Positions 8,060-19,372 are shown, counted from the stretch's first letter. The stretch: DNA of 64,000 nucleotides from Marinococcus luteus (GCF_900106595.1 NZ_FNNC01000001.1:62001-126000), one strand, 5' to 3'. The notes: a model not told the origin generated them from the sequence alone. A program made the numbers and translations.

Positions 8060-9136
8060 ATGATGAGGAAAATGCAGAAAAAGATCGTATTTACCGGCGG
8101 CGGCTCCGCCGGTCACGTTACGCCGAATATTGCTGTGATTAATGAGCTCGACCAAAGTGATTGGGATATTTACTATGTGGGCTCAAAAGAGGGTATTGAA
8201 AAAGAGCTGATTGAGCGCAGAGGCATACGGTACCATTCTATCAGCTCAGGTAAACTGCGCCGTTACATAGACTGGCAGAACATTACTGATATTTTCCGTG
8301 TGGTGAAAGGCTGCCTCGAAGCCCGTAAGTATTTAAAAAAGGTTAAACCGAATGTAGTATTTTCCAAGGGCGGATTTGTCACTGTCCCGGTGATCATCGC
8401 GGCCAAAACATTGAACATCCCCGTTATTATCCATGAAAGTGACATTACGCCGGGACTTGCCAATAGAATCGCCCAGCGGTTTGCGACAAAAATATTCACC
8501 TCGTTTGACGAAGCGACAGCCCATTTTCCTTCCGGAAAAGCAAAAGCCCTCGGCTCTCCAGTGCGAAAAGAAATTACGCGCGGAGATAAAAGAAAAGGAC
8601 TCGAGTTTCTTCAGTTCGGGGGATCCCAGCCGGTACTGACGATTATGGGAGGAAGCCTCGGCGCAAAAAAAATTAATGAAACGGTGCGGGCTGCGCTTCC
8701 GTGGCTCACGGAGAAATATCAGGTGGTGCACCTTTGCGGTAAAGGCCATACAGACGAAAGTCTCGAAGATCAGCCGAACTACCGCCAGTTCGAATACGTC
8801 AACGAAGAACTGCCGGATGTGCTTGCTGCCACAAATACAATCATTACCCGGGGCGGGTCCAATTCTATTTTTGAATTTCTGACGCTGCACCTGCCAATGC
8901 TGATTGTGCCATTAACACGCGCTCAAAGCAGAGGGGACCAGATCCTGAACGCTGAGTCATTTCAGGAAAAAGGATATGCATCTGTTCTGGAAGAAGAAGA
9001 GCTGACTGAAGAGACGCTGCGTGAAGCCCTGAAGAACATTGAAGACAATCGAAACGATACGATCGCCCAGATGAAAACATACATGGCGGAAAATCCTTTG
9101 GATCTGATTATCAAAGAGCTGTATGCCTATCACTAA
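8060..9136 (+). CDS. murG: MurG-like UDP-GlcNAc:lipid I GlcNAc transferase (second MurG type)
   Basis: Family role: transfers GlcNAc from UDP-GlcNAc to lipid I on the inner membrane face, giving lipid II. The 358-residue protein has the Gly-rich loop GGGSAGHVTPN at residues 12-22, the HESD motif, a second Gly loop GGSLGAKKIN and the UDP-binding ITRGGSNSIFEF region, in GT28 order. It resembles the extra MurG of the B. cereus group and lies outside the dcw cluster, which begins at the end of this window; a canonical murG is therefore expected elsewhere. ATGs at 8060, 8063 and 8072 are all possible starts. Confidence 0.88.
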   Translation: MMRKMQKKIVFTGGGSAGHVTPNIAVINELDQSDWDIYYVGSKEGIEKELIERRGIRYHSISSGKLRRYIDWQNITDIFRVVKGCLEARKYLKKVKPNVVFSKGGFVTVPVIIAAKTLNIPVIIHESDITPGLANRIAQRFATKIFTSFDEATAHFPSGKAKALGSPVRKEITRGDKRKGLEFLQFGGSQPVLTIMGGSLGAKKINETVRAALPWLTEKYQVVHLCGKGHTDESLEDQPNYRQFEYVNEELPDVLAATNTIITRGGSNSIFEFLTLHLPMLIVPLTRAQSRGDQILNAESFQEKGYASVLEEEELTEETLREALKNIEDNRNDTIAQMKTYMAENPLDLIIKELYAYH

Positions 9137-9138
9137 TC

Positions 9139-9175
9139 AAAAATCTCCCCGGCACCTGTGGCCGGGGAGATTTTT
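9139..9175. terminator. Bidirectional terminator between murG2 and substrate-binding protein gene
   Basis: AAAATCTCCCCGGC pairs perfectly with GCCGGGGAGATTTT around a 7-nt loop, with T-run on the right and A-run on the left. Confidence 0.93.
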
Positions 9176-9196
9176 GCATGCTAAAAGGAAACCGCA

Positions 9197-10141
9197 TTAC
9201 TCAGCAAGTGTCTCGGCAATTAAATCAATCTGCTCGTTAATGGAAATAGGGTCGTAGGGATAATACGTATCAAAATCAAGAAAATAAAACTGGTCGTTCT
9301 GCACAGCATCCAGGTTCGCCCAGACATCGGATTCCTGAATGTTTTCCTTGCTTTCACCAGTTTCCTCCGGGTCATACGTAGTCATAAACATATGATCGGC
9401 CGAGTACTCCTCAAGCACCTCCATTGAAATTTCCTGTGCGTTTTCCCCCATGACTTCCTCCTGAATTTTTTCGGGAGGGTTCAAATCAAGGGCATTATAG
9501 ATAGCCTGTCCGCCTCGTCCGCCATTTGCACCGAAAACATAAAGGTCATTATTATGGGTCAATTCATATAACCCGAAAGTATCGTTCTGTTCTATTGTGC
9601 TCTTAAGCCGCTGTTTGGCCTCCGCCGCGGTCGTCTCAATGGTTTCTTTGAATTCTTCAGCCTCTGCCTGATTATTTGTCAGTTCTCCGAAGGTATCAAG
9701 CGTTTCCTGGACATTTGTATCGGGATTGTATGGAATATGGACTGTAGGTGCAATCTGCGAAAGCTGCTCGTAATTGTCATCGTACATGACAATAATTAAA
9801 TCGGGATCAAGCCCGAGTACTTGTTCGGGGTCGAGGGGAGCGCCGATATCTTCTGCGCCGCTCAGCTGCTCTTCAAGAAAAGGATTGGAAAATGCATCCG
9901 GTCCAGACCCGGACACATCTGCATCAACCGCGAGCAGCTCCCCGGCATAATAATCAGTCACGATCGTTTCAGGGTCCGTGGGGATAGAGACCTCTCCTTT
10001 TTCTGTTTCATATGTTCTGGTTTCCCCTTCGCTGTCTGAATTATCTGCGGAAGAACTGTCTTCACCGGTGCTGCAGGAAGCTAGCAGGGCGATTCCTGCT
10101 GTAAAAACAGCAAAGCGTCCAATTATCGTATGTAAATACAT
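9197..10141 (-). CDS. Iron-siderophore ABC transporter substrate-binding lipoprotein
   Basis: Captures ferric siderophore outside the membrane for an ABC importer. The 314-residue protein has a lipoprotein signal with lipobox LLAS-C23, an acidic Ser-rich linker, and the FecB/FhuD-type periplasmic-binding fold (LGLDPDLIIVMYDDN; APTVHIPY). ATG 10141 follows GAGGGGG by 5 nt; the 14-residue upstream extension runs through the Fur box and is rejected. A Fur operator overlaps the promoter region. No permease or ATPase gene is adjacent, so it must work with components encoded elsewhere. Confidence 0.92.
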   Translation of the reverse strand: MYLHTIIGRFAVFTAGIALLASCSTGEDSSSADNSDSEGETRTYETEKGEVSIPTDPETIVTDYYAGELLAVDADVSGSGPDAFSNPFLEEQLSGAEDIGAPLDPEQVLGLDPDLIIVMYDDNYEQLSQIAPTVHIPYNPDTNVQETLDTFGELTNNQAEAEEFKETIETTAAEAKQRLKSTIEQNDTFGLYELTHNNDLYVFGANGGRGGQAIYNALDLNPPEKIQEEVMGENAQEISMEVLEEYSADHMFMTTYDPEETGESKENIQESDVWANLDAVQNDQFYFLDFDTYYPYDPISINEQIDLIAETLAE

Positions 10142-10161
10142 CAAATCCCCCTCTGTATAAA

Positions 10162-10176
10162 TGATAATGATTTTCA
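10162..10176. promoter_or_regulatory. Fur box
   Basis: TGATAAT-G-ATTTTCA matches the 7-1-7 consensus TGATAAT-N-ATTATCA with one mismatch, 21-35 nt upstream of the start codon of the siderophore-binding lipoprotein. Confidence 0.85.
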
Positions 10177-10213
10177 ATATCACTATTGTAACGGAAGGAA
10201 AAAGAAAAATCTA

Positions 10214-10244
10214 CAAAAAAAGCCTCCGCATAAATTGCGGAGGC
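10214..10244 (-). terminator. Terminator of the rpoY-rnjA operon
   Basis: GCCTCCGCA pairs with TGCGGAGGC around a 5-nt loop; the A-run on the left is a T-run on the - strand. Confidence 0.9.
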
Positions 10245-10258
10245 AGGAGCGAAGTGGT

Positions 10259-11926
10259 TTACACTTCCATAATAATAGGGAGAATCATTGGGCGCCGTTT
10301 CGTGCGCTCATATAAATAAGGTGCCAGGCTGTCTATAATTTCTGATTTAATTTCAGACCACTGACTTGTTTTTCGTTTCATTACTTCATCGAGATGCCTG
10401 CTTAATGTTTTCTGGGCATCGTTAATCAAGTCTCCGGATTCACGCATATAAACGAAGCCGCGTGAAATTAAGTCCGGGCCTGCTGATACCTTAAAGTTTT
10501 TCATATCTATACTTACGACGACCACGACGAGCCCTTCTTCGGATAAAATACGGCGGTCGCGGAGGACAATGTTGCCAATGTCACCGATACCGTGACCATC
10601 GACATAGACAGCACCAGAAGGTACTTTGCCTACGACAGAAGCACTGTCCCTGGTCAGTGCGAGTACTTCGCCGTTTTCCATAATAAAGGAATTTTCGAGC
10701 GGTACGCCGCAGTCCCGGGCAAGTCTCGAGTGCATTTTCAGCATCCGGTATTCACCGTGAATCGGCATGAAATATTTCGGGCGCATTAAGCGCAGCATAA
10801 GCATCTGTTCCTGCTGGCTGCCGTGTCCGGAAGTATGAATATTGTTCAGCGATCCGTGGATGACACGGGCGCCGGCCCGGTACAGCTGGTTAATAATTTT
10901 GTGCACGGAAGTCGTATTTCCGGGAATAGGAGAACTCGAGAATACGACAGTGTCTCCGGGGATAATCTGAATCTGGCGGTGGGTGCCGTGAGCTACGCGG
11001 GAGAGGGCTGCCATTGGCTCGCCCTGGCTTCCGGTACATAAAATGGCTGCCTGATCGTCCGGCAGTTTATTTAGCTGGGAAGGCTCCACAAATGTTCCTT
11101 TTGGTGCATTAATATATCCGAGCTCCTGGCCTATTGTGATGGAGGATTCCATACTGCGGCCGAATACAGCAATTTTACGCCCGTCTTTTACAGCTGCATC
11201 AACGGCCTTCTGAAGACGGTATATATTAGAAGCAAATGTAGCAAAGATGATTCTTCCTTTGGCCTGGCGGAAGATGGAACGGATATTGTCCCCGACTTTT
11301 CGTTCGGATACAGTGAATCCGGGAACTTCTGCATTCGTGCTGTCCGAGAGCAGGCAGAGAACACCTTTTTCGCCGATGTCCGCCATTTTGGCTAAATTGG
11401 CCGGCTCCCCTACAGGGGTAAAGTCAAATTTAAAGTCTCCGGTATGGACGACATTCCCTTCAGGGGTGTGGACGTTGATACCGAGAGAATCAGGAATGCT
11501 GTGAGTGGTCCGGAAAAAATCCACTTTTAAATGGTTGAAAGCAACAGGCTGGTCTTCCTGGACAGTATTTAATTTTGCTTTGCGTAAAAGCCCGCGTTCT
11601 TCGAGCTTTCCTTTTAACAGACCAATAGCCAATGGACCGCCGTAAATAGGAACGTTTAATTCTTTTAGCAGAAATGGCACGCCGCCGATATGGTCTTCAT
11701 GCCCGTGGGTGATAAAGACCCCTTTAATTTTTTCTTTGTTCCGCACCAGGTATGTGTAGTCGGGAATGACGTAGTCAATTCCGAGCAGGTCGTCTTCAGG
11801 GAACATGATTCCTGCATCGATGACGATAATTTCATCCTGGTATTGAACCACGTACGTGTTTTTGCCGATTTCGCCTAACCCGCCCAGGGCAAAAACAGCA
11901 ACTTGATTTTGTTTTATTTGTTTCAT
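10259..11926 (-). CDS. rnjA: Ribonuclease J1
   Basis: A metallo-beta-lactamase/beta-CASP ribonuclease with 5'-3' exonuclease and endonuclease activity, central to mRNA turnover and rRNA maturation. The 555-residue length equals that of B. subtilis RNase J1. The metal motif HGHEDH is at residues 74-79; the [22 protein letters not shown] and HTSGH motifs follow in order, then the C-terminal domain. It lies 3 nt downstream of rpoY in one operon, as in B. subtilis ykzG-ykqC. Confidence 0.97.
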   Translation of the reverse strand: MKQIKQNQVAVFALGGLGEIGKNTYVVQYQDEIIVIDAGIMFPEDDLLGIDYVIPDYTYLVRNKEKIKGVFITHGHEDHIGGVPFLLKELNVPIYGGPLAIGLLKGKLEERGLLRKAKLNTVQEDQPVAFNHLKVDFFRTTHSIPDSLGINVHTPEGNVVHTGDFKFDFTPVGEPANLAKMADIGEKGVLCLLSDSTNAEVPGFTVSERKVGDNIRSIFRQAKGRIIFATFASNIYRLQKAVDAAVKDGRKIAVFGRSMESSITIGQELGYINAPKGTFVEPSQLNKLPDDQAAILCTGSQGEPMAALSRVAHGTHRQIQIIPGDTVVFSSSPIPGNTTSVHKIINQLYRAGARVIHGSLNNIHTSGHGSQQEQMLMLRLMRPKYFMPIHGEYRMLKMHSRLARDCGVPLENSFIMENGEVLALTRDSASVVGKVPSGAVYVDGHGIGDIGNIVLRDRRILSEEGLVVVVVSIDMKNFKVSAGPDLISRGFVYMRESGDLINDAQKTLSRHLDEVMKRKTSQWSEIKSEIIDSLAPYLYERTKRRPMILPIIMEV

Positions 11927-11929
11927 ACG

Positions 11930-12139
11930 TTATAAATTCTCCACTTGGAAGTCTTCAGATCTTTTTTCGAATTCAAGCTGCTTGTCAGTAAGCCCCTGAA
12001 CGAATTCAATGTTAAATTGTTTATCGGCGAGTTTGTGGCGGACTTCGCGCTCAGATTCTGCTTCTACGTATAGTGAATGGGTGTTCTCCCGTACAGGAGC
12101 TTCTGTGAAATTATTCTGGTAAAAAACTTTGTAAATCAT
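11930..12139 (-). CDS. rpoY: RNA polymerase epsilon subunit
   Basis: A small accessory subunit of Firmicute RNA polymerase. It has 69 residues beginning MIYKVFYQ, with the family pattern RENTHSLYVEAESEREVR. The open frame extends 46 residues upstream, but AAGGAG 11 nt before ATG 12139 and the conserved N terminus fix the short form. It is cotranscribed with rnjA (3-nt gap). The leader upstream is long (see 12140-12623). Confidence 0.94.
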   Translation of the reverse strand: MIYKVFYQNNFTEAPVRENTHSLYVEAESEREVRHKLADKQFNIEFVQGLTDKQLEFEKRSEDFQVENL

Positions 12140-12275
12140 CGTAAATATCTCTCCTTCTTGAAATGTAAATGCGGCGTTTATAGCTGCTTTAGAAAAAAAT
12201 GGTTTTTTGGCATAAACTAGTACTGTAAATAGGAAAAAGCAAAATAATGCAGGAAGGACAGGAAGTAATCGTTGC

Positions 12276-12290
12276 AACAGCCTGGCTGTT
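12276..12290. repeat. Perfect palindrome in the rpoY leader
   Basis: AACAGCC-T-GGCTGTT, 7-1-7 with no mismatch, about 140 nt upstream of rpoY. Operator-like or a small cruciform; no regulator is recognised. Confidence 0.5.
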
Positions 12291-12514
12291 TAATCAAAAA
12301 TGACTTCATATCCAGAGCGGTTCTACTCAGCTTCCGGCCAAAGAACTCAAGCTGAACAGCACCACAGTGTACGTACCAACCATTAATAATTCATATTATA
12401 AAGCATGAAACTGTTTTTTTCATCCTTTTAATCACTTCTGTCCAAAAATCATCCCGCTGCAGGGTAAGAAAAAGACAAAAGAAAGTAACTATACGGGTAC
12501 TAAAGAACCATGAT

Positions 12515-12543
12515 AATATAGAAAAGGAATAAATTTTCTTCAA
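12515..12543 (-). promoter_or_regulatory. Candidate promoter for rpoY-rnjA
   Basis: On the - strand TTGAAG, 17 nt, TATATT. A second possible -10 (TATAAT) lies closer to the gene near 12400. Confidence 0.5.
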
Positions 12544-12623
12544 ATGTATAAAATTTCTTTTATAGAAATTATTACTAAATAAATGGCGGACAGAGAAAAT
12601 TTTTTAAAAAAACTCTTGAGATG

Positions 12624-12652
12624 AAAAAAGCATCTTCCCGAAGGAAAACGCT
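12624..12652 (-). terminator. Terminator of def
   Basis: On the - strand AGCGTTTTCC-TTCG-GGAAGATGCT followed by TTTTTT: a 10-bp stem closed by a UUCG tetraloop. Confidence 0.9.
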
Positions 12653-12663
12653 CTTTTTGCAGG

Positions 12664-13209
12664 CTATAGCTTTGGCAGTTCCCGTTTGTACTCGTCCTCG
12701 TAATCTTCGATGCGGTCGTAAAACATAACGCCGTTCAGGTGGTCAATTTCGTGCTGGGCAACAATAGCCGGAAGCCCCCGGAGGCGCAGCTTTACCTCTT
12801 CGTTTTCAAGTGTCCGTGCTTTTAATGTGATACGTGAATATCTTGGAACGTTTCCAGGTACTTCCCGGTCAACCGAAAGGCAGCCTTCACCGCCCTCTAG
12901 ATGAGTTGTTTCTACAGAATGGCTGAGAATTTTTGGGTTAATGAACCCATAGCTGTACAGCTCATCTTTGTCGTCGGTCACATGCATGGCAAACATCCTT
13001 TTATTAATGCCGAGCTGGGGTGCTGCTACACCGACGCCGGAGCGGAGCTCATATTTTTCAGCGATTTCCTCGTCCTGGCTGTTTTTTAAGAAATCCAGCA
13101 TTTCCTGCAGGGTATGCAGATCTTCAGCAGGCGGAGGAACCGGGACTTCTTCAGATACTTTGCGGAGCGCAGGGCTTCCCTCACGCTTAATATCGTTCAT
13201 TGTTAACAT
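12664..13209 (-). CDS. def: Peptide deformylase
   Basis: Removes the formyl group from the N-terminal Met of new proteins. The 181-residue protein has motif 1 GVGVAAPQ (58-65), motif 2 EGCLS with metal ligand C110, and motif 3 HEIDH (153-157). The insertions and length are of the Gram-positive type 2 (B. subtilis DefB/YkrB). GGAGG about 10 nt before ATG 13209 supports this start; ATG 13200 is also possible. It is divergent from ykyA, as in B. subtilis. Confidence 0.96.
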   Translation of the reverse strand: MLTMNDIKREGSPALRKVSEEVPVPPPAEDLHTLQEMLDFLKNSQDEEIAEKYELRSGVGVAAPQLGINKRMFAMHVTDDKDELYSYGFINPKILSHSVETTHLEGGEGCLSVDREVPGNVPRYSRITLKARTLENEEVKLRLRGLPAIVAQHEIDHLNGVMFYDRIEDYEDEYKRELPKL

Positions 13210-13345
13210 GAATCAACTGCCTCCAATCAAGCTTACATATGATAATCGTTAATAACAGTGTATTAGTATAGCAAAAAAAATTCAGCTAAAACAGCTTTAA
13301 AGTGTGAAATGACCGTAAAAATATAAATATACAGGAGGAATACAT

Positions 13346-13996
13346 ATGTACAAAATGAACAAAAAGGTGACAGGAGCGGCAGTCGTTACATTATCGGCTT
13401 TAGTATTATCGGCATGCGGGTCCCCGCAGGGAAGCATTCAGGACCATTGGAGTGAAGCAGCAGGGGCCGAAGAGGATTTTCCCGAAATGGATGAAGAATT
13501 GACCGAACTGGCCCAGGAAGAACAAAATGTATTTGAAAATTTAACTTCCTATGAAAACGATGAACAGAAAAAAATTGAGTCCTCTGTGGAGGAAGCTGTA
13601 AGCTCTGTGAATGAGCGTAAAGAATTAATGGAAAAAGAACGGGAAGAGATTAATCAGGCTTACGGAGAAGCAATGGAAGCAGATGAGCCTATTGAAAATT
13701 TGGAAAATGAAAAAATGACCGAAAAAGCAAAGCAGGCCCAACAGGCAATGGAAAAGAGAAACGAAGCATTTAACGGCGTCCACGAAGCATACATGGAAGC
13801 AGCGGACAAAGAAATTGATATGTACGAATCGTTTAATGATGAAGACTTAGAACTTGAAGCAATTGAGGAACAACTTGATACTATTAACAGCTCCTATGAA
13901 GAGGTGGAGAGTTACAGGGAAACATTCAATACAGAAACGAAAGCATTCAATGAAGCTAAAAACGCGTTCGGGGAAATGACGGAAGAAGAGGGTTAA
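13346..13996 (+). CDS. ykyA: YkyA-type lipoprotein
   Basis: A putative cell-surface lipoprotein of 216 residues. The signal peptide ends in lipobox LSA-C24. The rest is almost entirely charged alpha-helix, rich in Glu, Lys and Gln, consistent with coiled coil. The family is annotated as putative cell-wall binding, but the function is not established. Position between def and pdhA and the overall character match B. subtilis YkyA. AGGAGGAA precedes ATG 13346. Confidence 0.85.
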   Translation: MYKMNKKVTGAAVVTLSALVLSACGSPQGSIQDHWSEAAGAEEDFPEMDEELTELAQEEQNVFENLTSYENDEQKKIESSVEEAVSSVNERKELMEKEREEINQAYGEAMEADEPIENLENEKMTEKAKQAQQAMEKRNEAFNGVHEAYMEAADKEIDMYESFNDEDLELEAIEEQLDTINSSYEEVESYRETFNTETKAFNEAKNAFGEMTEEEG

Positions 13997-14131
13997 CTCA
14001 GTTTTATAACAAGCCGGCGGGACTAGGCGGCGGATGGATAAAAACGGCTGAACTGTTTATATACGCATGGACCAATGATATATAACAGATTCGCTTATTT
14101 ACAAAAAATAGAAGATGCCAAATGGCAGGAT

Positions 14132-14153
14132 AATCCTTTGAACAAAAAGGATT
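14132..14153. promoter_or_regulatory. Inverted repeat overlapping the pdh -35
   Basis: AATCCTTT-N6-AAAGGATT, perfect 8-bp arms, ending two bases into the -35 element. No T-run follows, so an operator is more likely than a terminator. The protein that would bind is unknown. Confidence 0.5.
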
Positions 14154-14179
14154 GACGTATCTTTTTCGTTTGGTATATT
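14152..14179 (+). promoter_or_regulatory. Promoter of pdhABCD
   Basis: TTGACG, 16 nt, TATATT, about 255 nt upstream of the pdhA start. Confidence 0.65.
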
Positions 14180-14428
14180 CTAACTATTGAAAAGTATTGT
14201 TTCATTGAAATGATATACTAAACTGAAACAGTTACTTATTTGTTCTTTGTTAAAATTATCCTTGATTATATTACGCGCATGAAGGGTATTAAAAGATGAT
14301 GTGGTCATAAATCCGCATGTGGAAAATACTTTAGCAGCAGAGTGTGAAATTCAGGCGATAATTAAAGAACAGATAAAACACAACTACTGGATACAGCCGG
14401 TGTATTTTAAGAAGAGAGGAAGAGGTGA

Positions 14429-15517
<1,089 letters not shown>

Positions 15518-15520
15518 GCC

Positions 15521-16498
15521 ATGGCGCAAATGACGATGATTCAAGCAATTACAGATGCAATGCGTACGGAACTGAAAAATGACGAGAACGTCCTCGTCTA
15601 TGGTGAAGACGTAGGCCAGAACGGCGGTGTCTTCCGTGCTACGGAAGGACTGCAGGACGAATTTGGTGAAGAGCGTGTATTTGATACGCCGCTCGCAGAA
15701 TCTGGTATCGGGGGCTTAACGCTTGGTTTGGCTGTTACTGGCTTCCGTCCGGTAATGGAAATCCAGTTTTTCGGCTTCGTATTTGAAACAATGGACGAAG
15801 TTGTCGGCCAGATTGCCCGTCTGCGCTACCGCACAGGCGGCAAATACGGTGCACCGGTAACTATCCGTACACCTTACGGCGGCGGAGTGAAAACTCCAGA
15901 GCTCCACGCAGACAGCCTGGAAGGTCTGATTGCACAATCCCCGGGCATCTCAGTCGTTATTCCGTCGACTCCTTACGATGCAAAAGGCTTGCTTATTTCT
16001 GCTATCCGCAGCAATGACCCGGTCTTTTACCTCGAGCACATGAAGCTGTACCGTTCTTTCCGGGAAGAAGTACCGGAAGAAGAGTATACAGTGGAAATCG
16101 GCAAAGCGGACGTGAAGCGTGAAGGAAAAGACGTCACCTTGATTGCTTACGGTGCTATGGTCCACACATGCCTGAAAGCAGCTGATCAGCTTGCAGAGGA
16201 AGGGTACGAAGCAGAAGTGATCGACCTCCGTACTGTAAGCCCGATTGACATGGACACTATTGTTGAATCCGTGAAAAAGACCAACCGCGCTGTCATGGTG
16301 CAGGAAGCACAAAGACAGGCGGGTGTCGGCTCCAACGTTATGGCCGATCTCAGTGAGCGTGCCATTCTGCACCTGGAAGCGCCGGTTCTTCGTGTAGCAG
16401 CTCCTGACACTGTTTTCCCATTTGCAGCAGCTGAAGACGTATGGCTGCCAAATGAAAATGACGTTGTCGAAAAAGCGAAAGCTGTACTCAACTTCTAA
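15521..16498 (+). CDS. pdhB: Pyruvate dehydrogenase E1 component, beta subunit
   Basis: Completes the E1 heterotetramer and contributes to the TPP site. The 325-residue protein has the transketolase pyrimidine-binding domain ([17 protein letters not shown]) and the C-terminal transketolase domain. It starts 3 nt after the pdhA stop and is followed by an 89-nt gap that holds a perfect hairpin. Confidence 0.97.
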   Translation: MAQMTMIQAITDAMRTELKNDENVLVYGEDVGQNGGVFRATEGLQDEFGEERVFDTPLAESGIGGLTLGLAVTGFRPVMEIQFFGFVFETMDEVVGQIARLRYRTGGKYGAPVTIRTPYGGGVKTPELHADSLEGLIAQSPGISVVIPSTPYDAKGLLISAIRSNDPVFYLEHMKLYRSFREEVPEEEYTVEIGKADVKREGKDVTLIAYGAMVHTCLKAADQLAEEGYEAEVIDLRTVSPIDMDTIVESVKKTNRAVMVQEAQRQAGVGSNVMADLSERAILHLEAPVLRVAAPDTVFPFAAAEDVWLPNENDVVEKAKAVLNF

Positions 16499-16514
16499 AA
16501 TTGTAAATGACTGC

Positions 16515-16543
16515 AACAGGTTGATGGATGAAATCAACCTGTT
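16515..16543 (+). other. Intercistronic hairpin between pdhB and pdhC
   Basis: AACAGGTTGAT pairs perfectly with ATCAACCTGTT around a 7-nt loop; no T-run follows. Likely an mRNA stability or processing element inside the operon rather than a terminator. Confidence 0.75.
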
Positions 16544-16587
16544 TGCTACGCGTAATATCGAATGTAAACTAAAAGGAGGCATTTGTT

Positions 16588-17946
16588 TTGGCTTATGAAT
16601 TTAAACTTCCCGATATTGGTGAGGGAATTCACGAAGGCGAGATCGTTTCATGGCAGGTTAAGCCCGGCGATGAAATCAAAGAAGACGACGTACTCTGCGA
16701 AGTGCAAAACGATAAAGCAGTTGTAGAAATTCCCTCTCCTGTAGACGGAAAAGTTTTAGAGCTTAAAGTGGATGAAGGTACAACAACTACCGTCGGTGAA
16801 GTGATTCTTACTATCGATGATGGCAGCGGAGAGGAAGTCTCTTCAGACGATTCAGCGGAAGATGCTTCCGGGGATGAAAGCTCTGAAGGTAAATCAGAAA
16901 GAGACGAGCAGGAGCAAAATGATGCTCAGCCGGCTTCCACAGAAGCAGAAAAAGGAAGCCCGGAACCAGCAGGCGGCGAAAGCGCAAGTACTTCTGGAGA
17001 AGCAGATGTAGATGAAAACGCACGCGTTATCGCTATGCCATCTGTACGCAAATACGCTCGTGAAAATGAGGTAACGATTCAAAAAGTCAAAGGTTCGGGC
17101 AAAAACGGCCGTATTCTTCGTGAAGACATCGATGCATTCCTGAGCGGTGATCAGTCAGCGGGAGAAGAAACAACAGAAGCTGCTTCCGGCGCTGAAGAAA
17201 CCAAAACAGCAGCGAGCGCAGCAGCACCTTCGAAGGACCAGGGCGCTATGGAAGAACGCGTACCGCTTAAAGGTATCCGTAAAGCTATCGCTCAAAAAAT
17301 GGTACAATCAAAACAGACGGCTCCACACGTTACTCATATGGACGAAGTGGACGTCAGTGCGCTGGTTGACCACCGTAAAAAATTCAAGCCTATGGCTGCA
17401 GAGCAGGATATCAAGCTTACGTACCTGCCTTACGTAGTAAAGGCTCTGACTTCCGCAATCCGGAAGTTCCCTGTACTGAATGCTTCTATCGATGATGAAG
17501 CTTCTGAAATCGTTTATAAGCATTACTTCAATATCGGCATTGCAGCTGATACAGAGCAGGGACTCGTCGTACCGGTTGTTAAAGACACGGATCGCAAGCC
17601 TATCTTTACCCTGGCCGACGAAATCAACGAACTTGCTACAAAAGCAAGAGATGGAAAGCTTTCCTCAGCTGAAATGAGTGGAGGTTCTGCTACGATTTCG
17701 AACCTGGGATCTGCGAAAGGTGCTTTCTTTACTCCGGTTATTAACCATCCGGAAGTAGCCATTCTTGGTATTGGCCGTATTGAAGAAAAAGCGGTAGTGC
17801 GCGACGGCGAAATTGTTGCTGCGCCAATGCTTGCTCTTTCATTAAGCTATGACCACCGTCTGATCGATGGTATGACAGCACAGCACGCATTGAATCACAT
17901 CAAACGCTTGTTAAATGAACCAGAACTAATCTCAATGGAGGGATAA
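16588..17946 (+). CDS. pdhC: Dihydrolipoamide acetyltransferase (E2)
   Basis: The core of the pyruvate dehydrogenase complex; moves the acetyl group to CoA. The 452-residue protein has one lipoyl domain (lipoyl lysine K43 in NDKAVVEI), an acidic Ser/Glu/Ala-rich linker, the E3/E1-binding domain (about 148-185), a second Ala/Glu-rich linker, and the acyltransferase domain with the active-site SYDHRLIDG near the C terminus. The start is TTG 16588, supported by AAAGGAGGC. The strongly acidic first linker fits a salt-adapted proteome. Confidence 0.97.
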   Translation: MAYEFKLPDIGEGIHEGEIVSWQVKPGDEIKEDDVLCEVQNDKAVVEIPSPVDGKVLELKVDEGTTTTVGEVILTIDDGSGEEVSSDDSAEDASGDESSEGKSERDEQEQNDAQPASTEAEKGSPEPAGGESASTSGEADVDENARVIAMPSVRKYARENEVTIQKVKGSGKNGRILREDIDAFLSGDQSAGEETTEAASGAEETKTAASAAAPSKDQGAMEERVPLKGIRKAIAQKMVQSKQTAPHVTHMDEVDVSALVDHRKKFKPMAAEQDIKLTYLPYVVKALTSAIRKFPVLNASIDDEASEIVYKHYFNIGIAADTEQGLVVPVVKDTDRKPIFTLADEINELATKARDGKLSSAEMSGGSATISNLGSAKGAFFTPVINHPEVAILGIGRIEEKAVVRDGEIVAAPMLALSLSYDHRLIDGMTAQHALNHIKRLLNEPELISMEG

Positions 17947-17949
17947 TTC

Positions 17950-19365
17950 ATGGTAGTAGGAGATTTTGCAGAAGAAATTGACACGCTAGTTGTAGGTGCC
18001 GGTCCGGGTGGCTATGTCGCAGCCATCCGTGCGGCCCAGCTTGGACAAAAGGTAACTATCGTAGAAAAAGGAAATCTGGGCGGAGTCTGCTTAAACGTAG
18101 GCTGCGTACCGTCCAAAGCATTAATCCAGGCGGGGCACCGTTTTCACGAAGCCAATGAAGGTGCGGAAAACATGGGTATCACCTCTAAAGGCGCCGACGT
18201 GGATTTCACAAAGGTACAGGAGTGGAAAGGCAGCGTTGTTGAAAAGCTTACTGGCGGTGTTGAATCCCTTCTGAAAGCAAACAAGGTGAACATTGTAAAA
18301 GGGGAAGCTTATTTCTCCGATAAAGATCAGGTAAAAGTTTCTACGGATGAATACAGTTCCCAGACGTATAAATTTAACAACTGCATCATTGCTACAGGCT
18401 CCCGTCCGGTAGAACTCAAGCCGCTTCCTTTCGGAAAACGTGTACTTGATTCTACTGGCGGATTAAATCTCGAAGAAATTCCAAAGAGCATGATTGTTGT
18501 CGGCGGCGGCTATATTGGTATCGAGATGGCTGGAGCGTATGCAAACCTAGGTACAGAGGTTACAGTGCTTGAAGGCGAAAACCGTATTCTTTCCCAGGGC
18601 TTTGAAAAGCAAATGACTCAGCCGGTGCAGAAAAAATTAAAAGCACAGGGCGTTGATATTCAGACAGAAGCATTTGCGCAGGGCGTTGAGGAATCAGAGG
18701 ACAGTGTAACCCTTACAGCTGAAGTAAAAGGTGAAGAAAAAACGTTTGAAGCAGAATATGTACTGGTTGCTGTAGGGCGCCGTCCAAATACAGAAGAACT
18801 GGGACTTGAGCAGATTGGCGTAGAGTTCGGCGAACGCGGTCTGATCCAGGTGGACGAACAGTCCCGCACAAGTGTAGATAACATCTACGCAATCGGTGAT
18901 ATCGTACCCGGCCTGCCGCTTGCTCATAAAGCTTCCTACGAAGCGAAAGTAGCTGCAGAAGCTATCGCAGGGGAAGCAGCAGCAGTTGATTATCTCGGTA
19001 TGCCGATGGTTGTTTTCTCGGATCCGGAACTTGCAAGCGTTGGATATACAGAAGAAGATGCGAAAGAAGCAGGCTTCGATGTAAAATCCGCGAAGTTTCC
19101 GTTCCAGGCAAACGGACGGGCGTTGTCTCTGGACGTTTCTGAAGGCTTCATGAAGCTCATTACCCGCAAAGATGATGGATTAGTTATCGGGGCACAAATT
19201 GTTGGCCCTAACGCTTCTGACATGATTGCAGAAGCAGGTCTGGCAATTGAAGCAGGAATGACAGCAGAAGATGTAGCGATGACAGTTCATGCTCACCCAA
19301 CGTTAGGTGAGATCACGATGGAAACGGCAGAAGCAGCACTCGGAATGCCAATTCACATCACGTAA
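17950..19365 (+). CDS. pdhD: Dihydrolipoamide dehydrogenase (E3)
   Basis: Reoxidises the lipoyl groups with FAD and NAD+. The 471-residue protein has [10 protein letters not shown] for FAD (16-25), the redox disulfide C47-x4-C52, the NAD Gly motif VGGGYIGIE, and the C-terminal dimer interface with the active-site HAHPT. It follows pdhC by 3 nt and ends the operon at the hairpin at 19373. Confidence 0.97.
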   Translation: MVVGDFAEEIDTLVVGAGPGGYVAAIRAAQLGQKVTIVEKGNLGGVCLNVGCVPSKALIQAGHRFHEANEGAENMGITSKGADVDFTKVQEWKGSVVEKLTGGVESLLKANKVNIVKGEAYFSDKDQVKVSTDEYSSQTYKFNNCIIATGSRPVELKPLPFGKRVLDSTGGLNLEEIPKSMIVVGGGYIGIEMAGAYANLGTEVTVLEGENRILSQGFEKQMTQPVQKKLKAQGVDIQTEAFAQGVEESEDSVTLTAEVKGEEKTFEAEYVLVAVGRRPNTEELGLEQIGVEFGERGLIQVDEQSRTSVDNIYAIGDIVPGLPLAHKASYEAKVAAEAIAGEAAAVDYLGMPMVVFSDPELASVGYTEEDAKEAGFDVKSAKFPFQANGRALSLDVSEGFMKLITRKDDGLVIGAQIVGPNASDMIAEAGLAIEAGMTAEDVAMTVHAHPTLGEITMETAEAALGMPIHIT

Positions 19366-19372
19366 TAAAAAT

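Larger units (their letters stand above)
12140..12623 (-). other. Gene-free region upstream of rpoY-rnjA
   Basis: About 480 nt with no supported gene on either strand. It holds a candidate - strand promoter (12515-12543) and a perfect 7-1-7 palindrome (12276-12290). If the promoter is right, the rpoY-rnjA mRNA has a leader of about 370 nt. Confidence 0.6.
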
